The position numbers and the translations under genes were made by a program. From Caprella mutica (taxonomy: Eukaryota; Arthropoda; Malacostraca; Amphipoda; Caprellidae), in the NCBI GenBank assembly GCA_947561585.1, contig CANNZV010000919.1:21818-85817 (forward strand): a DNA stretch of 64,000 nucleotides. The letters are read 5' to 3'. A model generated the notes under the pieces. It had not been told where the DNA came from and searched no databases. It saw only the letters and a list, made by a program, of their open reading frames with translations. Shown here one piece after another: positions 7,923 to 17,780 of this stretch. Each line of letters starts with the position of its first letter. The first letter of the stretch is position 1.

Positions 7923-9320
7923 TTAAGAAATACTCACCAAACGCACCCGCGTATTATCCACCAAATAACGCGCAACAATACGTTTCGTTTCCGGATTATT
8001 TTCATAAGATTTGATACATTCGTACAAGTCTTCTACTCCATTTGCTTCTTCTTCATCGATATATCCAAAGCCTTTATATTCGCCAGCTTCGACCAAAACA
8101 ACGGCTTTTTCGCCTTTATTTCTGCCTGTATCTAACACAAAAAAGTCTTCTTCAAAAACATCGCCAAGGGTTTCTTGTGCCTCTAGGGCGCGCTCATTAT
8201 AAGTCGCCACATCTTCTAAATGGCCGCAAGCTCCTGCGCATTTTTTGAGGTGATAATTAAAGCAATGCCCCTCTCCTTTTTCTATACCACAATATTTATC
8301 ACACAAATCATATTGCATCACAATACTCTTCAGACGCCCGCGCACACTGGCTATTTTCGGAAATTCTCCGACAATATTCAGCGTCTTGCGGTTCTTTGCA
8401 CTCGTTTTTGCATAGTCAAAACAAATATAGCCCGCTTCATTTTCAAAAGCATATATACAGTAGGGAAATGTCCGAACCCGCTGTGCTCGATTAACAGGCG
8501 GGCGCAAGCGTTTTATCTCATGGCTTTCTAACAAAAGTGCGACCAATTCAGAACCTGTCAATTCAAAACTAACATCATGGACATGACGTTGCAATTTAGC
8601 TGCTTTTTCGGTTTGGTCGGCAAAATGCTCGGCAATACGCTTCTGTATATTTTTGCTTTTACCAACATATAATATATGACCATCTACATCATGAAAATAG
8701 TAAACACCGCACTCTTCCGGCAATTCATGGATTTTATCGACCGTCCAATGCTTAGGCAAAAGGGCTTCTTTCATGCCCATATTGACCATACTTTTGACTT
8801 CTTCTTCGCTATTTTCTTTTGCTAAAATACGCTCAAACAAATCTACCGTCGCCAAAGTATCTGCCAAAGCACGGTGTCTATTTTTTACTTTTATACCAAA
8901 ATGTTTGATTAATTTACCCAAACTATAACTCGGTAAGCCAGGAAACGCCTTGCGAGACAAACGCACAGTACATAGCTTTCGCCGCGAAAAAGTATAGCCT
9001 AAACGTCGAAATTCTTCTTGAATAAAACCATAATCAAAGCGGACATTATGCGCTACAAATATCGTCCCTTCGGTCATTTCTACCACCTTTTTGGCAATCT
9101 CATAAAACTTAGGTGCAGTCGCTACCATATCATTGGTAATGCCCGTCAAATAAGTAATATTAGAAGGAATTGGGCACTCCGGATTGACTAAAGTGTCGTA
9201 GGTATCCAACACTTTTTCGCCATCATGTACCACGATAGCTATTTCGGTAATTTTGTTATGTGTAGCACGACCTCCCGTTGTTTCGATGTCGATGATTGCG
9301 TAGCGTTTTTGCTTTGTCAT
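7923..9320 (-). CDS. DEDDh exonuclease fused to a GIY-YIG/UvrC-like module
   Basis: A 465-residue protein starting at the ATG at 9320, preferred because the exonuclease motif follows at once. Residues 5-170 form a DnaQ-like DEDDh exonuclease: D11-x-E13 in IIDIETTGG, D96 in VRFDYG, and H149 with D154 in HRALADT. Residues 200-285 form a GIY-YIG nuclease domain (GVYYFHDVDGHILYVGKSKN, then LESHEIKRLRP). Further on, cysteines in CDKYCG and GHCFNYHLKKCAGACG resemble the cysteine cluster of UvrC. It probably acts in DNA repair as a combined trimming and incising enzyme, related to Pol III epsilon/UvrC fusions known in other phyla. It seems to be a single-gene unit. Confidence 0.88.
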   Translation of the reverse strand: MTKQKRYAIIDIETTGGRATHNKITEIAIVVHDGEKVLDTYDTLVNPECPIPSNITYLTGITNDMVATAPKFYEIAKKVVEMTEGTIFVAHNVRFDYGFIQEEFRRLGYTFSRRKLCTVRLSRKAFPGLPSYSLGKLIKHFGIKVKNRHRALADTLATVDLFERILAKENSEEEVKSMVNMGMKEALLPKHWTVDKIHELPEECGVYYFHDVDGHILYVGKSKNIQKRIAEHFADQTEKAAKLQRHVHDVSFELTGSELVALLLESHEIKRLRPPVNRAQRVRTFPYCIYAFENEAGYICFDYAKTSAKNRKTLNIVGEFPKIASVRGRLKSIVMQYDLCDKYCGIEKGEGHCFNYHLKKCAGACGHLEDVATYNERALEAQETLGDVFEEDFFVLDTGRNKGEKAVVLVEAGEYKGFGYIDEEEANGVEDLYECIKSYENNPETKRIVARYLVDNTRVRLVSIS

Positions 9321-9464
9321 GTAGTCTTTATAATGAATAATAGACAATGAAATAATTAATCATTCAACACCAATTATTCCTTATCAAAAGGCGAAGTAAC
9401 AAAAAAATGTTTGAATATTAAAGCATTTAAAACATACAAGGATAGATTTAGTTGTTTTTGTAGC

Positions 9465-9590
9465 TCACAATACTTCTTCCAATTTCTCTTTATTGATCAT
9501 CGGATGTATCGTTGCATTTAAAGCTTTCGGATACCAATGGTTTTCACCAATAAAACTACCGGGTTGAATGTTTTTTATTTGGTTGTTCAT
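9465..9590 (-). CDS. 41-residue ORF, possible gene remnant
   Basis: An open frame on the minus strand from ATG at 9590 to TGA at 9465, containing the segment PGSFIGENHWYPKALNA. The composition looks protein-like (Trp, Tyr, Pro, Gly spaced as in a folded domain) rather than random for this AT-rich spacer. I do not recognise the family. It may be a relic of a larger gene or a true small protein. Confidence 0.3.
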   Translation of the reverse strand: MNNQIKNIQPGSFIGENHWYPKALNATIHPMINKEKLEEVL

Positions 9591-9866
9591 TAAATGATAT
9601 TAAATCATAAAACACTGTTTATCAGCACTTTATGAAGTTCGCATTGATTTTACGATGCAATAGTATAGGATTGATTTGAATAGTGCAATAGATGGGGAAA
9701 TATTTTAATAAAAAATGGTGTTTTTAAGTTTATTTAAGCACGCATTATATACTGCATACACACTGCATATACACTGCACATTTTAAAAATATAGAATATC
9801 TTACTATCGCCTTTATCCAAAAATTCCCTACCTTCCCACTTTAAATGTAAAACCAATTTTAGAGAT
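9591..9866. other. AT-rich spacer before the antiporter gene
   Basis: No gene is seen. It holds a short tandem series of ACTGCATACAC-like units (about 9751-9780, three imperfect copies) roughly 90-115 bp before the antiporter start, which could be a regulator-binding site. A TACCTTCC sequence at about 9829 could serve as the -7 box. Confidence 0.35.
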
Positions 9867-11342
9867 ATGAGTAATCAAAACAACAGTCCAATAGACGAAG
9901 ACATCATTGAAAACAAGGAACTGAACATCTGGGAAGCCTTAATTCCGGTGTTTGCCTTAATTATTATGCTTTTCTATAATGTATTCTATGCCTTTGGCGA
10001 TGATGCCTTGAGTGGTTCTAATCAATTTATATTGTTATGTGGCGCAGCGGTGGCGATGCTAGTTGGCTTTCTCAATAAAGTCTCTTACAAAAAGATGATA
10101 GAAGAAGTAGCAGAAAACGTCAAATCGACGACGGGCGCGCTATTAATCTTGCTAATGGTTGGTTCATTGGCGGGTATGTGGATGGTAAGCGGCATTATTC
10201 CGACGATGATTTATTATGGTTTGAAGATATTAAATCCAACGATTTTCTTGGCCGCTTGTGTAGTTATCTGTGCAATTATATCAATAGCAACGGGTAGCTC
10301 ATGGACAACTTCTGCTACCGTAGGTATTGCCTTGATTGGTATTGGTGAAACCTTGGGTATTTCTTTGGGTATGACAGCAGGCGCGGTACTTTCTGGAGCA
10401 TATTTTGGCGACAAAATGTCTCCCTTATCTGACACGACCAACCTTGCCCCTGCTATGGCGGGCGCGGATTTATTTACGCATATTCGCTATATGGCTTATA
10501 CGACTATCCCGACAATTAGCATTACGTTTATCATTTTTCTGGTAATTGGTTTTACGCTAGACACAACGGGTACGCCTGATATTTCGGAGCAATTGGCAGC
10601 CATAGATGGTGCATTTAATATTACGCCATTGCTGTTTATTGTACCAGCTTTAGTGATTACTTTGATTATAAAAAAGACCCCGCCTTTAATCGCACTTTTT
10701 GCAGGTACCATGTTAGGTGCAGTAGCTGCACTTATTTTTCAGCCAGATATCGTGGCGAAAATAGGTGGTGGAGAAAGTTTAAACTTTGCTACTGCATATA
10801 AAGGTATTATGAATGGTTTAACGGTAGATACCGCCGTAGAAACCAGCAGCAAGGAACTGAATGATTTGTTTACTGCCGGTGGAATGAAAGGCATGTTAGG
10901 CACGATTTGGTTGATTGTTTGTGCCATGGTTTTTGGTGGCGTGATGGATGCAATTGGTGCTTTGTCGCGTATATCGGCAGCTTTATTAAGCATGTCGAAT
11001 TCTATTTTCGGTTTGTTTGCTAGCACGGTAGCGAGTTGTTTGGCTTTAAACGCGACAGCTTCTGACCAATATTTGGCAATTGTTGTGCCGGGTAAAATGT
11101 TTAAACAAGCCTATGAAAAAAAAGGACTTGCGCCTGAAAACCTTAGTCGTACACTCGAAGACTCTGGTACAGTGACTTCGGTTTTAATTCCTTGGAATAC
11201 TTGTGGTGCTTATCAAAGCGGTGTACTAGGTGTATCGGTCGCAGAATACTTTGTGTATGCTATCTTTAATTGGCTAAGTCCGTTTACGACTTTGCTTTTT
11301 GCTGCTATTGGTATTAAGATTAAAATGTTGGCAAATAAGTAA
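9867..11342 (+). CDS. nhaC: Na+/H+ antiporter of the NhaC family
   Basis: A 491-residue inner-membrane protein with about 11-12 hydrophobic helices that exchanges Na+ for H+ and helps pH and salt balance. Family marks are the ATGSSWTTSATVGIALIGIG segment, the GAYFGDKMSPLSDTTNLAPA motif conserved in NhaC antiporters, and the late LNATASDQYLAIVVPGKMF and DSGTVTSVLIPWNTCGAYQS segments. A short acidic N-terminal tail precedes the first helix. Some NhaC relatives exchange malate/lactate or other ions, so the exact substrate is inferred. Confidence 0.93.
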   Translation: MSNQNNSPIDEDIIENKELNIWEALIPVFALIIMLFYNVFYAFGDDALSGSNQFILLCGAAVAMLVGFLNKVSYKKMIEEVAENVKSTTGALLILLMVGSLAGMWMVSGIIPTMIYYGLKILNPTIFLAACVVICAIISIATGSSWTTSATVGIALIGIGETLGISLGMTAGAVLSGAYFGDKMSPLSDTTNLAPAMAGADLFTHIRYMAYTTIPTISITFIIFLVIGFTLDTTGTPDISEQLAAIDGAFNITPLLFIVPALVITLIIKKTPPLIALFAGTMLGAVAALIFQPDIVAKIGGGESLNFATAYKGIMNGLTVDTAVETSSKELNDLFTAGGMKGMLGTIWLIVCAMVFGGVMDAIGALSRISAALLSMSNSIFGLFASTVASCLALNATASDQYLAIVVPGKMFKQAYEKKGLAPENLSRTLEDSGTVTSVLIPWNTCGAYQSGVLGVSVAEYFVYAIFNWLSPFTTLLFAAIGIKIKMLANK

Positions 11343-11500
11343 GGATTTGAAAAAAATTAAATAAAAATAATTCAAAACCATTACTTTTAGGCAAAATTTA
11401 CGTCATAAGGATGGATTATGTAACTAGGTAGTTTATTTTTCGTAAAGAATAAATATAAAAAACCTAAATATCCAATTTTATTCACTAAAAAATTCTAAAT

Positions 11501-11989
11501 ATGCTCGACAGTTTATTAGATGGCATCAAAAGCCAAGTAGTAAGTACGATTACAGAAAAAACAGGTCTCGATATGGGCCAAGCGGAACAAGCCGTTCCAC
11601 TCGCAAAAGATAGTATTATGGACGGCATTACAGGCGCTGTAAGTGGCGGTAATGTAAGTGACTTATTAGGTATGTTTAGCGGCGGCGGTGAAGGCGGCGG
11701 CGGCATGATGCAAAACATGGTTTATAAAGGTATTGCTTCTAACTTTATTGGCAAATTGACCAGTACTTTAGGTGTGCCTGAAAGCATGGCAAGTTCCGTT
11801 TCTGGCTTTGCATTGCCAATGATTATGGACAAAATTAAAGGCGCTGCTTCAGATGATAGCGGTGCTGTTTCGCAAGACGGTTTGATGTCTCTTATCGGCG
11901 GCGGCGGAATTAAGGACATGGTGAAAAATAAAGCTATGGACGCCATTAAGGATAAATTACCAGGTGGTTTAGGTAACCTTTTCGGATAA
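11501..11989 (+). CDS. DUF937-like glycine-rich protein
   Basis: A 162-residue protein without a signal peptide. Alternating short helices and Gly runs (FSGGGEGGGG near residue 65, LIGGGGIK near residue 133) and a tail KDKLPGGLGNLFG resemble DUF937/YidB-like proteins, whose function is not settled. Separate gene with its own spacer, and a terminator follows at 12109. The match is by composition and layout, so it is moderate. Confidence 0.6.
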   Translation: MLDSLLDGIKSQVVSTITEKTGLDMGQAEQAVPLAKDSIMDGITGAVSGGNVSDLLGMFSGGGEGGGGMMQNMVYKGIASNFIGKLTSTLGVPESMASSVSGFALPMIMDKIKGAASDDSGAVSQDGLMSLIGGGGIKDMVKNKAMDAIKDKLPGGLGNLFG

Positions 11990-11997
11990 TCTCTTTA

Positions 11998-12103
11998 TAA
12001 GTAGTCGGACATATTTATTCAGTACTTAAAAAACGTAATCAATTGATTATCAACTAATTAAGTTTTCCTTTTATTTTTTTAATGGGTCCGAGTGCTTAAG
12101 AGC
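11998..12103. repeat. Degenerate palindrome related to the GTACCCGGACACATT family
   Basis: The left end AAGTAGTCGGACATATTTATT and the right end AATGGGTCCGAGTGCTTAAG are diverged matches to the ends of the palindrome at 21417-21580. The interior has decayed. It lies just after the DUF937-like gene. Confidence 0.4.
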
Positions 12104-12108
12104 AAAAT

Positions 12109-12151
12109 AAATGGGTTGATTTTCTGAATAGAAAAATCAACCCATTTTTTT
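12109..12151 (+). terminator. Intrinsic terminator after the DUF937-like gene
   Basis: AAATGGGTTGATTTTC, a short loop and GAAAAATCAACCCATTT form a strong stem followed by a run of T residues. Confidence 0.9.
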
Positions 12152-12251
12152 GTCATATTCTAAGCCTTTAGTGAAAAAAACTAAATAATAATTCACTAAA
12201 AAGATATTAGATATTAGATAAAATGTTTAGATTTTTAGACGCAACAGATTA

Positions 12252-12384
12252 CAGCAATTCTCGGTTTAAGTAGAAAAGTGGTGTTACCAGTCATTAATAA
12301 TAAGAACAGCTATTCATTTACTTTCTACTTTATCGTAAAAAACGGGTAACACCACTCGACATTTACTTAAACCGAGAATCGCTG
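12252..12384. mobile_element. MITE-like palindrome, family 2 copy A
   Basis: A 133-bp imperfect palindrome beginning CAGCAATTCTCGGTTTAAG and ending in the reverse-complement form with GAATCGCTG. The arms carry GTGGTGTTACC and GGTAACACCAC. It is flanked directly by AGATTA on both sides (12246-12251 and 12385-12390), shorter than the 9-bp duplications of its sister copies, so one side may have changed. No coding capacity. Sister copies are at 56963, 58323 and 62995. Confidence 0.85.
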
Positions 12385-12584
12385 AGATTAGCTGTATATC
12401 TATATTTTGTCTAATCTATTGCCCACCAATGGTTCAGGTGCTAAGTAATTGACCATTATAGGTCGCTTATTTTTTCTTAGTCAAGGCGTAAAGAAGAATA
12501 ATTGTTAATACTTCGACTGTTGAACAACGAAGAATAAGGGAAAAAGAAGCAGTTATAATGGTCAAGTATTTATGACTTGAAGCC

Positions 12585-15500
12585 CTAGCGCACTAAACTC
12601 ACATCGCCTTTCAAAAAGGCCACTTCTCCATCCACAAATACAACCTCCGCAATCCAGACAAAGACGCCTGTATTCATAGGTTTACCTCGAAAATAGCCGT
12701 CCCAGCCGTGTACGCTTTCATTGGCTTGAAATGCCTTGTTTTCGAAAATCAATTCGCCCCAACGGTCATAGACGCTAAAGCGTAGTATTTGCGCCACACC
12801 ACCGTCGGAAAATGGAAAGAAAATATCATTGACGCCATCACCATTTGGACTAAAGCCATTGGGTACATAAACCCGCTGATTTCTGTCGACGTGTAGCGTA
12901 ATTAAATCCTCTGCAAAGCAATCATTTTCATTGGTGATAGTGAGTTGATAAGTCGTCGTGACAAAAGGCGTCGCTATTGCTTGTGCGCAAGTATCGCAGT
13001 CCAAATAGGTTGCCGGAAGCCAGGTATAAGTTAAGTTATCGCCGTTGGTTTGTGGAATGATGCGAATGCTATCGCCTAAATTTAAAAAGTAATCTTCCGG
13101 CAGATTTAGCACGAGTTCTTGCGGTGCTTCGATGCTAACGTTTTCCTCGAAAATGCAGCCCATTTCATCTTGTAAATAGAGCGTATAATTGCCTGCGGCT
13201 AAATTACCAAAGGTATTGACATTCAAGAAGTTATCGCCATCTAGACTAGCTAATAGTTCAGGGTTTTCGCTGGTAAAACTAATGCCACCTGCATTGTCGC
13301 CAAAGCAGTCGATATTAGCTATTTCTAGTTCAATAACAGGGGCAGTAATAACTTCAATAGTGGTCGTCATTTCTGCGGTACATCCAAGCGCATCGGTCAC
13401 TATTACGGTGTATATTCCGCCCGCTAAATCGCTTTGTGTTTCGCCTGTTTGATTAATTGCTGGCCAAAAATAAGTGTAAGGTGGCGTGCCGCCTGTCGTC
13501 ACATTTGCCGTCGCTTCTCCCCCACTCGAACTACCTTCGCAGAAAGGTGTGCTGTCAATATTGATAGTAATTGGCGCGTAAAATTCAAGTGTAATGGTAT
13601 GTGTACTATCGCAGCCAGCAAGGGAGGTATTCGTGTCAGAATAATCACCCATATTGCTCTGCATATTGCCAAATATCAGCGTACTTTCGCCTTCGCAAAT
13701 CGTAATCGTTTCTGCGGTTTCGATGATTAACACTTCTTCCACATTCACCGTAATTGTACTATCGCAGCCCACAATCGTCTGATAATCAAAGACTTGACTT
13801 TCGCCAGCATTTATCGTTTCATTATCAAATACAATACTCGAACCCACACAAGCCGTGGTGTCAATAAGGATATCGTAACTTTGTGCGCCATTGCCGGATA
13901 CGACAATAATGATGGTACTATCACAGCCATTTTCGGCGGTATAATCAAATTGCGTAGTCGTGCCATCCGCCAATTCTTGCCCATCAAAAACAATGCTTTG
14001 ACCATCACAAGTAGCGGTATCTATTTCGATTAAATAATTGGGCAGCGGAATAATGACCACACTATCCGTACTGTGACAGCCATTTGCGAAGCTCGCCAAT
14101 AAGATATAAGTCATTGGTTGTGAAGGTGTTGCGTTGACTTCTGCACAGTCGGTACAATCCAAATCCATGGGCGGCATCCATTCGTAGGTATCGAAGCCCG
14201 GTGCGCTTAAAGTGACGGGCGCGTCGCCACAACGGTACAAGGTATCAGGCAAATCAACAATCGTTTCATCTACCCAAGAAATGATAAGGGTATCACTTTG
14301 CGTATTGCCGCAACTATCGGTCACTTCCACCCAATATTCGCCTTCTCCAAAGACGGTGCTTGTTTGTTCGATGGTCAAATCTGACCATTGATATGCTGCC
14401 CAACCTGCGCCAGCATCTAGCACAAAAACGCCATTATCACAGATGATTTCATCGGGCCCCAAATCCAATACTAAAGTCGGTATTAAACAGCAACAACTGT
14501 CTTGTAAGTCGGGGTCGTCACAGTCAACTAAACCGTCATTATCGTCGTCTATTCCATTGCCACAATATTCCGTACAGCCTTCTAAGTCATTGAAATAGAA
14601 GACGTTATCTTCATGATTATAATTGACCACACCATTTACGATGGCGCTGTCTATTTCAATATTTAAGGTCGTATGTCGAAGCGAATAAGTGCGCGTTGTG
14701 TCTGCACAAAAGTCCAGAATATCGGGGCAAGTTTCGGCGGTTAAAGTCTCCATGACTAAGCCGTCGTCGCGAATGACTTCTAGTTCAAAAACGGCTAAGC
14801 AATTGTCCTCACAATCTAAGCTATTGACGAAAAATTGCACTTCTAGAAATTGCGAAAGGAAATAATTAAAACCATCTATTTGGTCAGGAAATGCCCCCAA
14901 AGGGCCTAAAGTTGAGACATTTGGGACATCATTATTCGATAAATCAATATTAGATGGTATAAGGTTTTGGGGCATTAGTTGATTTGGATTTGGGATGACG
15001 TGCAGCGTATTGTCGTTGCGTTTAGAATAATATATTTTACCATTATAGCCCGTCTGAATTTGTCCGATAGCCCGCCAATCGTCGATGCAACTACTCGCTG
15101 AACAACCTAGGCCAGTTGTAGCATTATAGGTATTGCCCGGTGTAGTTTGCACTTGCAGGCGCACTTCGTAAGGACTTGCTTGCAAATCAATTTGCGCTAG
15201 ATAACTTAAATTGGTAAATCCACCCGAATTGTAGCCGCCCGAAGTGATGTACAAAAAGCGTCCGTTGGGGCTAAATTCAGTGCGGCTTAGTTTTCGTTCA
15301 AAGTTGCGTAAAAAGTTGAGGTTCAAGCTATTATCGTAGGCAATATCATTGATTGCTCCCGCATATGGTAATATATTAGATTGGTCATTCGGTTCGCCAT
15401 CTGGCACTAAAACTAAGTCGCCAGCAACTACCGTTTGTGCTGCTGCTACCGTAAAATTTTGGGCATCAAAAATAATAAAATCTGTCCAATTCGTAAATTG

Positions 15501-17780
15501 ATTTCTAGTCGTTACCGCTACTTTATCTTCAGTAGGGCTAAGTTCAATTGGCGAACCTGCATAAGACAAATTCCAATATTGCATCGGTATTTCGCCTGTA
15601 TTTGCCAGCCAAGTAATACCACCTTGTGTAATCACCCAACGGTCGAGCGAAATACTGGTCGGAATACGTCTTGCGGCGTATAAATAGTGGGCGTCGGGGT
15701 CGCCATTTGCGGTGCGACTGACAGCCATTCCATCGGCATACAAAAAAGTTCCGCCGCCAGCAGTCAGCACTATATCACGCTGTAAAACCAGTATTTCATC
15801 TTCCGTAAAACGAACTTTAGAATAGAGTAAACGAGCGTTATTATAAGCCGCATTATTGATGGCTGCGCCCACATCTGTACTCCATTCTTGGTAAATAATA
15901 AACCATTCATTAGGTGTTTGTGGCACGCGAATGACTTGTATTTCATGGCCGCCGCGCACTGCATTTAAGCCAGGCGCATTGTCAGTGGTATTGGATAATA
16001 ATTCTGCACCATCGGGCGCAAAAATGAAGAGATTTTCGGGGTCGCTACTACCCGTATGGGCAACATAAAAGACCAAATCGCCACAGCCATCGAAGGCTGC
16101 GCCTGTTGCGCCGGGGTTGTTATTTCCGAGTGTCGTAATCGTTTCAGCAGTTGGCACAACCGTCTGAAAATCAATGCTTTGTAAAATATTGGAACCAGAA
16201 GAAACGACTGGCCATAAAGGCAAGCCTGTTTGTGACAAACCATTTTCGGTGACCGTAATAATCGTTTCTAAAGAAATATCAGTACAAATACCATCGCTTG
16301 CCGAAAGCTGTACATCATAAGTCCCAAGGGCATCAAATTGATAGTTCAAATTTTGTGAAGTGCCGACGACCACGCCATTAACTAGCCATTGATAACTAAA
16401 AGCATTTTGAGAATAATTGGTGAAATAAACCACCGAACCCGGCGCAATTTCCGTACTACTCGCAGAGAAATCAGCGATGACGGGACATTCTACATTGATA
16501 GTAATGGAATAGCTGTCTTGGCAATTGGGGTCGCTATTAGTCGCCGTTAATTCGACGATATAAGTGCCTTCTGAAGTAAATAAATAATTGGCATTTGCGC
16601 CATTGCCGATGTTCGTACCATTGACTGTCCAATCGTAGTTGGATGCGCCTGTGGATTGATTGAAAAAGTCGGCATTTGTGCCCACATTGACGGTCGTGGC
16701 AGCGGTCGTAAATAGTGCGGTAATAGGAATTAAACAAGGGTCAGAACAAGCGGGCGAATCGAGTAAACTCGTGCGCGTATTTTCAATAGCGAAGTGCATT
16801 CTAGCCGTTTGACCGCCTGTAAATGCTGAATAACAAGCCAAATTAGCGTAATCCATGTAATTAATCGTCATGTCATCTTCGTCGGTCGCAAAGCCGCTAT
16901 CCGTGTCCGTATTGCAGGAATTGACGGCTACGCCACAAGCATTCCAAACCGTAGATTGGTCAGGCGGGGTGTCGCAAACGCGGTCGCCGTCGGTCATGCA
17001 GTCGTTATTGGTACAACCGCCTTGAAAGGTATGATATAAGCCTAAATAATGCCCCAATTCATGCACCAAAACACCCGAATTAGCACTACTAGAACCCATA
17101 TATTCGGCTTCCAAAACAACGCCATCTTCAGGATTTCCATGCGAGGAAGGAAAGTAAGCATAGCCAGCCACACCGCAGCCTGAACTATTGCTGCATATTT
17201 CATTGACGACCCACACATTGATATAATTCGTGGGGTCCCAGCGGATAACATCTTTGAGGTTAATGTCTTCCGTTTCCATCGTCATATCGGTCAGCGGAGA
17301 TTGGATGTGATTGATGCCTGTTGTGAAGCCCCCAGTAGGCGTTTGTTGGGCTAGGCAGAATTGAATTTGAGTATTCGTGCCTGTATTGGGGTCATATGCG
17401 CCCGTATTTGCAAAGGCTTGATTAAGATGATTTAAACCATCTAAAACTTGGGCATCGGGGATGTTTTCCGCGCCATTTTGATGAATAATATGGAATACAA
17501 TAGGCAATACATAAGGCGGCGGCATGGTCATGGTTTGCCCGCTTTGTGCGACATATTGCTGCTCAAATTGCTTCTCTTTTTCGCGTAAATCGGGGCGATT
17601 GGCGAGTAATTGTTCGTGCAATATATCGCTGAAACAATAGGGATTTTGTGTAAGCGCATTGCTTCCCTCCACTGCATTAAGCAATTGATTATCAGCACTT
17701 TGCACTTCATCATTATAAAAAAAAGAAAAGACAACAGCTAGTCCTAAACTAGCGAAGAGTAAGGGTAAACCTATTTTCAT
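12585..17780 (-). CDS. Secreted M43-type metalloprotease with PKD domains and T9SS C-terminal domain
   Basis: A 1731-residue exported protein. Residues 1-28 form a signal peptide. Residues about 80-340 are a pappalysin-like (M43) zinc protease with H240-E-x2-H244-x2-G-x2-H250 (HELGHYLGLYH) and a Met-turn in INYMDYANLACYSAF. Residues about 350-510 hold two PKD-like folds. A middle region of about 500 residues looks like a beta-propeller or surface domain, followed by CGNGIDDDNDGLVDCDD, a Ca-binding-type repeat, several GCDST modules, SprB-like segments and a CHU_C domain (FSPNGDGVNDIFFPF...VYDRWGELIFENK). The last domain should send it out by type IX secretion and attach it to the surface. Likely cleaves extracellular protein. 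Confidence 0.9.
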   Translation of the reverse strand: MKIGLPLLFASLGLAVVFSFFYNDEVQSADNQLLNAVEGSNALTQNPYCFSDILHEQLLANRPDLREKEKQFEQQYVAQSGQTMTMPPPYVLPIVFHIIHQNGAENIPDAQVLDGLNHLNQAFANTGAYDPNTGTNTQIQFCLAQQTPTGGFTTGINHIQSPLTDMTMETEDINLKDVIRWDPTNYINVWVVNEICSNSSGCGVAGYAYFPSSHGNPEDGVVLEAEYMGSSSANSGVLVHELGHYLGLYHTFQGGCTNNDCMTDGDRVCDTPPDQSTVWNACGVAVNSCNTDTDSGFATDEDDMTINYMDYANLACYSAFTGGQTARMHFAIENTRTSLLDSPACSDPCLIPITALFTTAATTVNVGTNADFFNQSTGASNYDWTVNGTNIGNGANANYLFTSEGTYIVELTATNSDPNCQDSYSITINVECPVIADFSASSTEIAPGSVVYFTNYSQNAFSYQWLVNGVVVGTSQNLNYQFDALGTYDVQLSASDGICTDISLETIITVTENGLSQTGLPLWPVVSSGSNILQSIDFQTVVPTAETITTLGNNNPGATGAAFDGCGDLVFYVAHTGSSDPENLFIFAPDGAELLSNTTDNAPGLNAVRGGHEIQVIRVPQTPNEWFIIYQEWSTDVGAAINNAAYNNARLLYSKVRFTEDEILVLQRDIVLTAGGGTFLYADGMAVSRTANGDPDAHYLYAARRIPTSISLDRWVITQGGITWLANTGEIPMQYWNLSYAGSPIELSPTEDKVAVTTRNQFTNWTDFIIFDAQNFTVAAAQTVVAGDLVLVPDGEPNDQSNILPYAGAINDIAYDNSLNLNFLRNFERKLSRTEFSPNGRFLYITSGGYNSGGFTNLSYLAQIDLQASPYEVRLQVQTTPGNTYNATTGLGCSASSCIDDWRAIGQIQTGYNGKIYYSKRNDNTLHVIPNPNQLMPQNLIPSNIDLSNNDVPNVSTLGPLGAFPDQIDGFNYFLSQFLEVQFFVNSLDCEDNCLAVFELEVIRDDGLVMETLTAETCPDILDFCADTTRTYSLRHTTLNIEIDSAIVNGVVNYNHEDNVFYFNDLEGCTEYCGNGIDDDNDGLVDCDDPDLQDSCCCLIPTLVLDLGPDEIICDNGVFVLDAGAGWAAYQWSDLTIEQTSTVFGEGEYWVEVTDSCGNTQSDTLIISWVDETIVDLPDTLYRCGDAPVTLSAPGFDTYEWMPPMDLDCTDCAEVNATPSQPMTYILLASFANGCHSTDSVVIIPLPNYLIEIDTATCDGQSIVFDGQELADGTTTQFDYTAENGCDSTIIIVVSGNGAQSYDILIDTTACVGSSIVFDNETINAGESQVFDYQTIVGCDSTITVNVEEVLIIETAETITICEGESTLIFGNMQSNMGDYSDTNTSLAGCDSTHTITLEFYAPITINIDSTPFCEGSSSGGEATANVTTGGTPPYTYFWPAINQTGETQSDLAGGIYTVIVTDALGCTAEMTTTIEVITAPVIELEIANIDCFGDNAGGISFTSENPELLASLDGDNFLNVNTFGNLAAGNYTLYLQDEMGCIFEENVSIEAPQELVLNLPEDYFLNLGDSIRIIPQTNGDNLTYTWLPATYLDCDTCAQAIATPFVTTTYQLTITNENDCFAEDLITLHVDRNQRVYVPNGFSPNGDGVNDIFFPFSDGGVAQILRFSVYDRWGELIFENKAFQANESVHGWDGYFRGKPMNTGVFVWIAEVVFVDGEVAFLKGDVSLVR

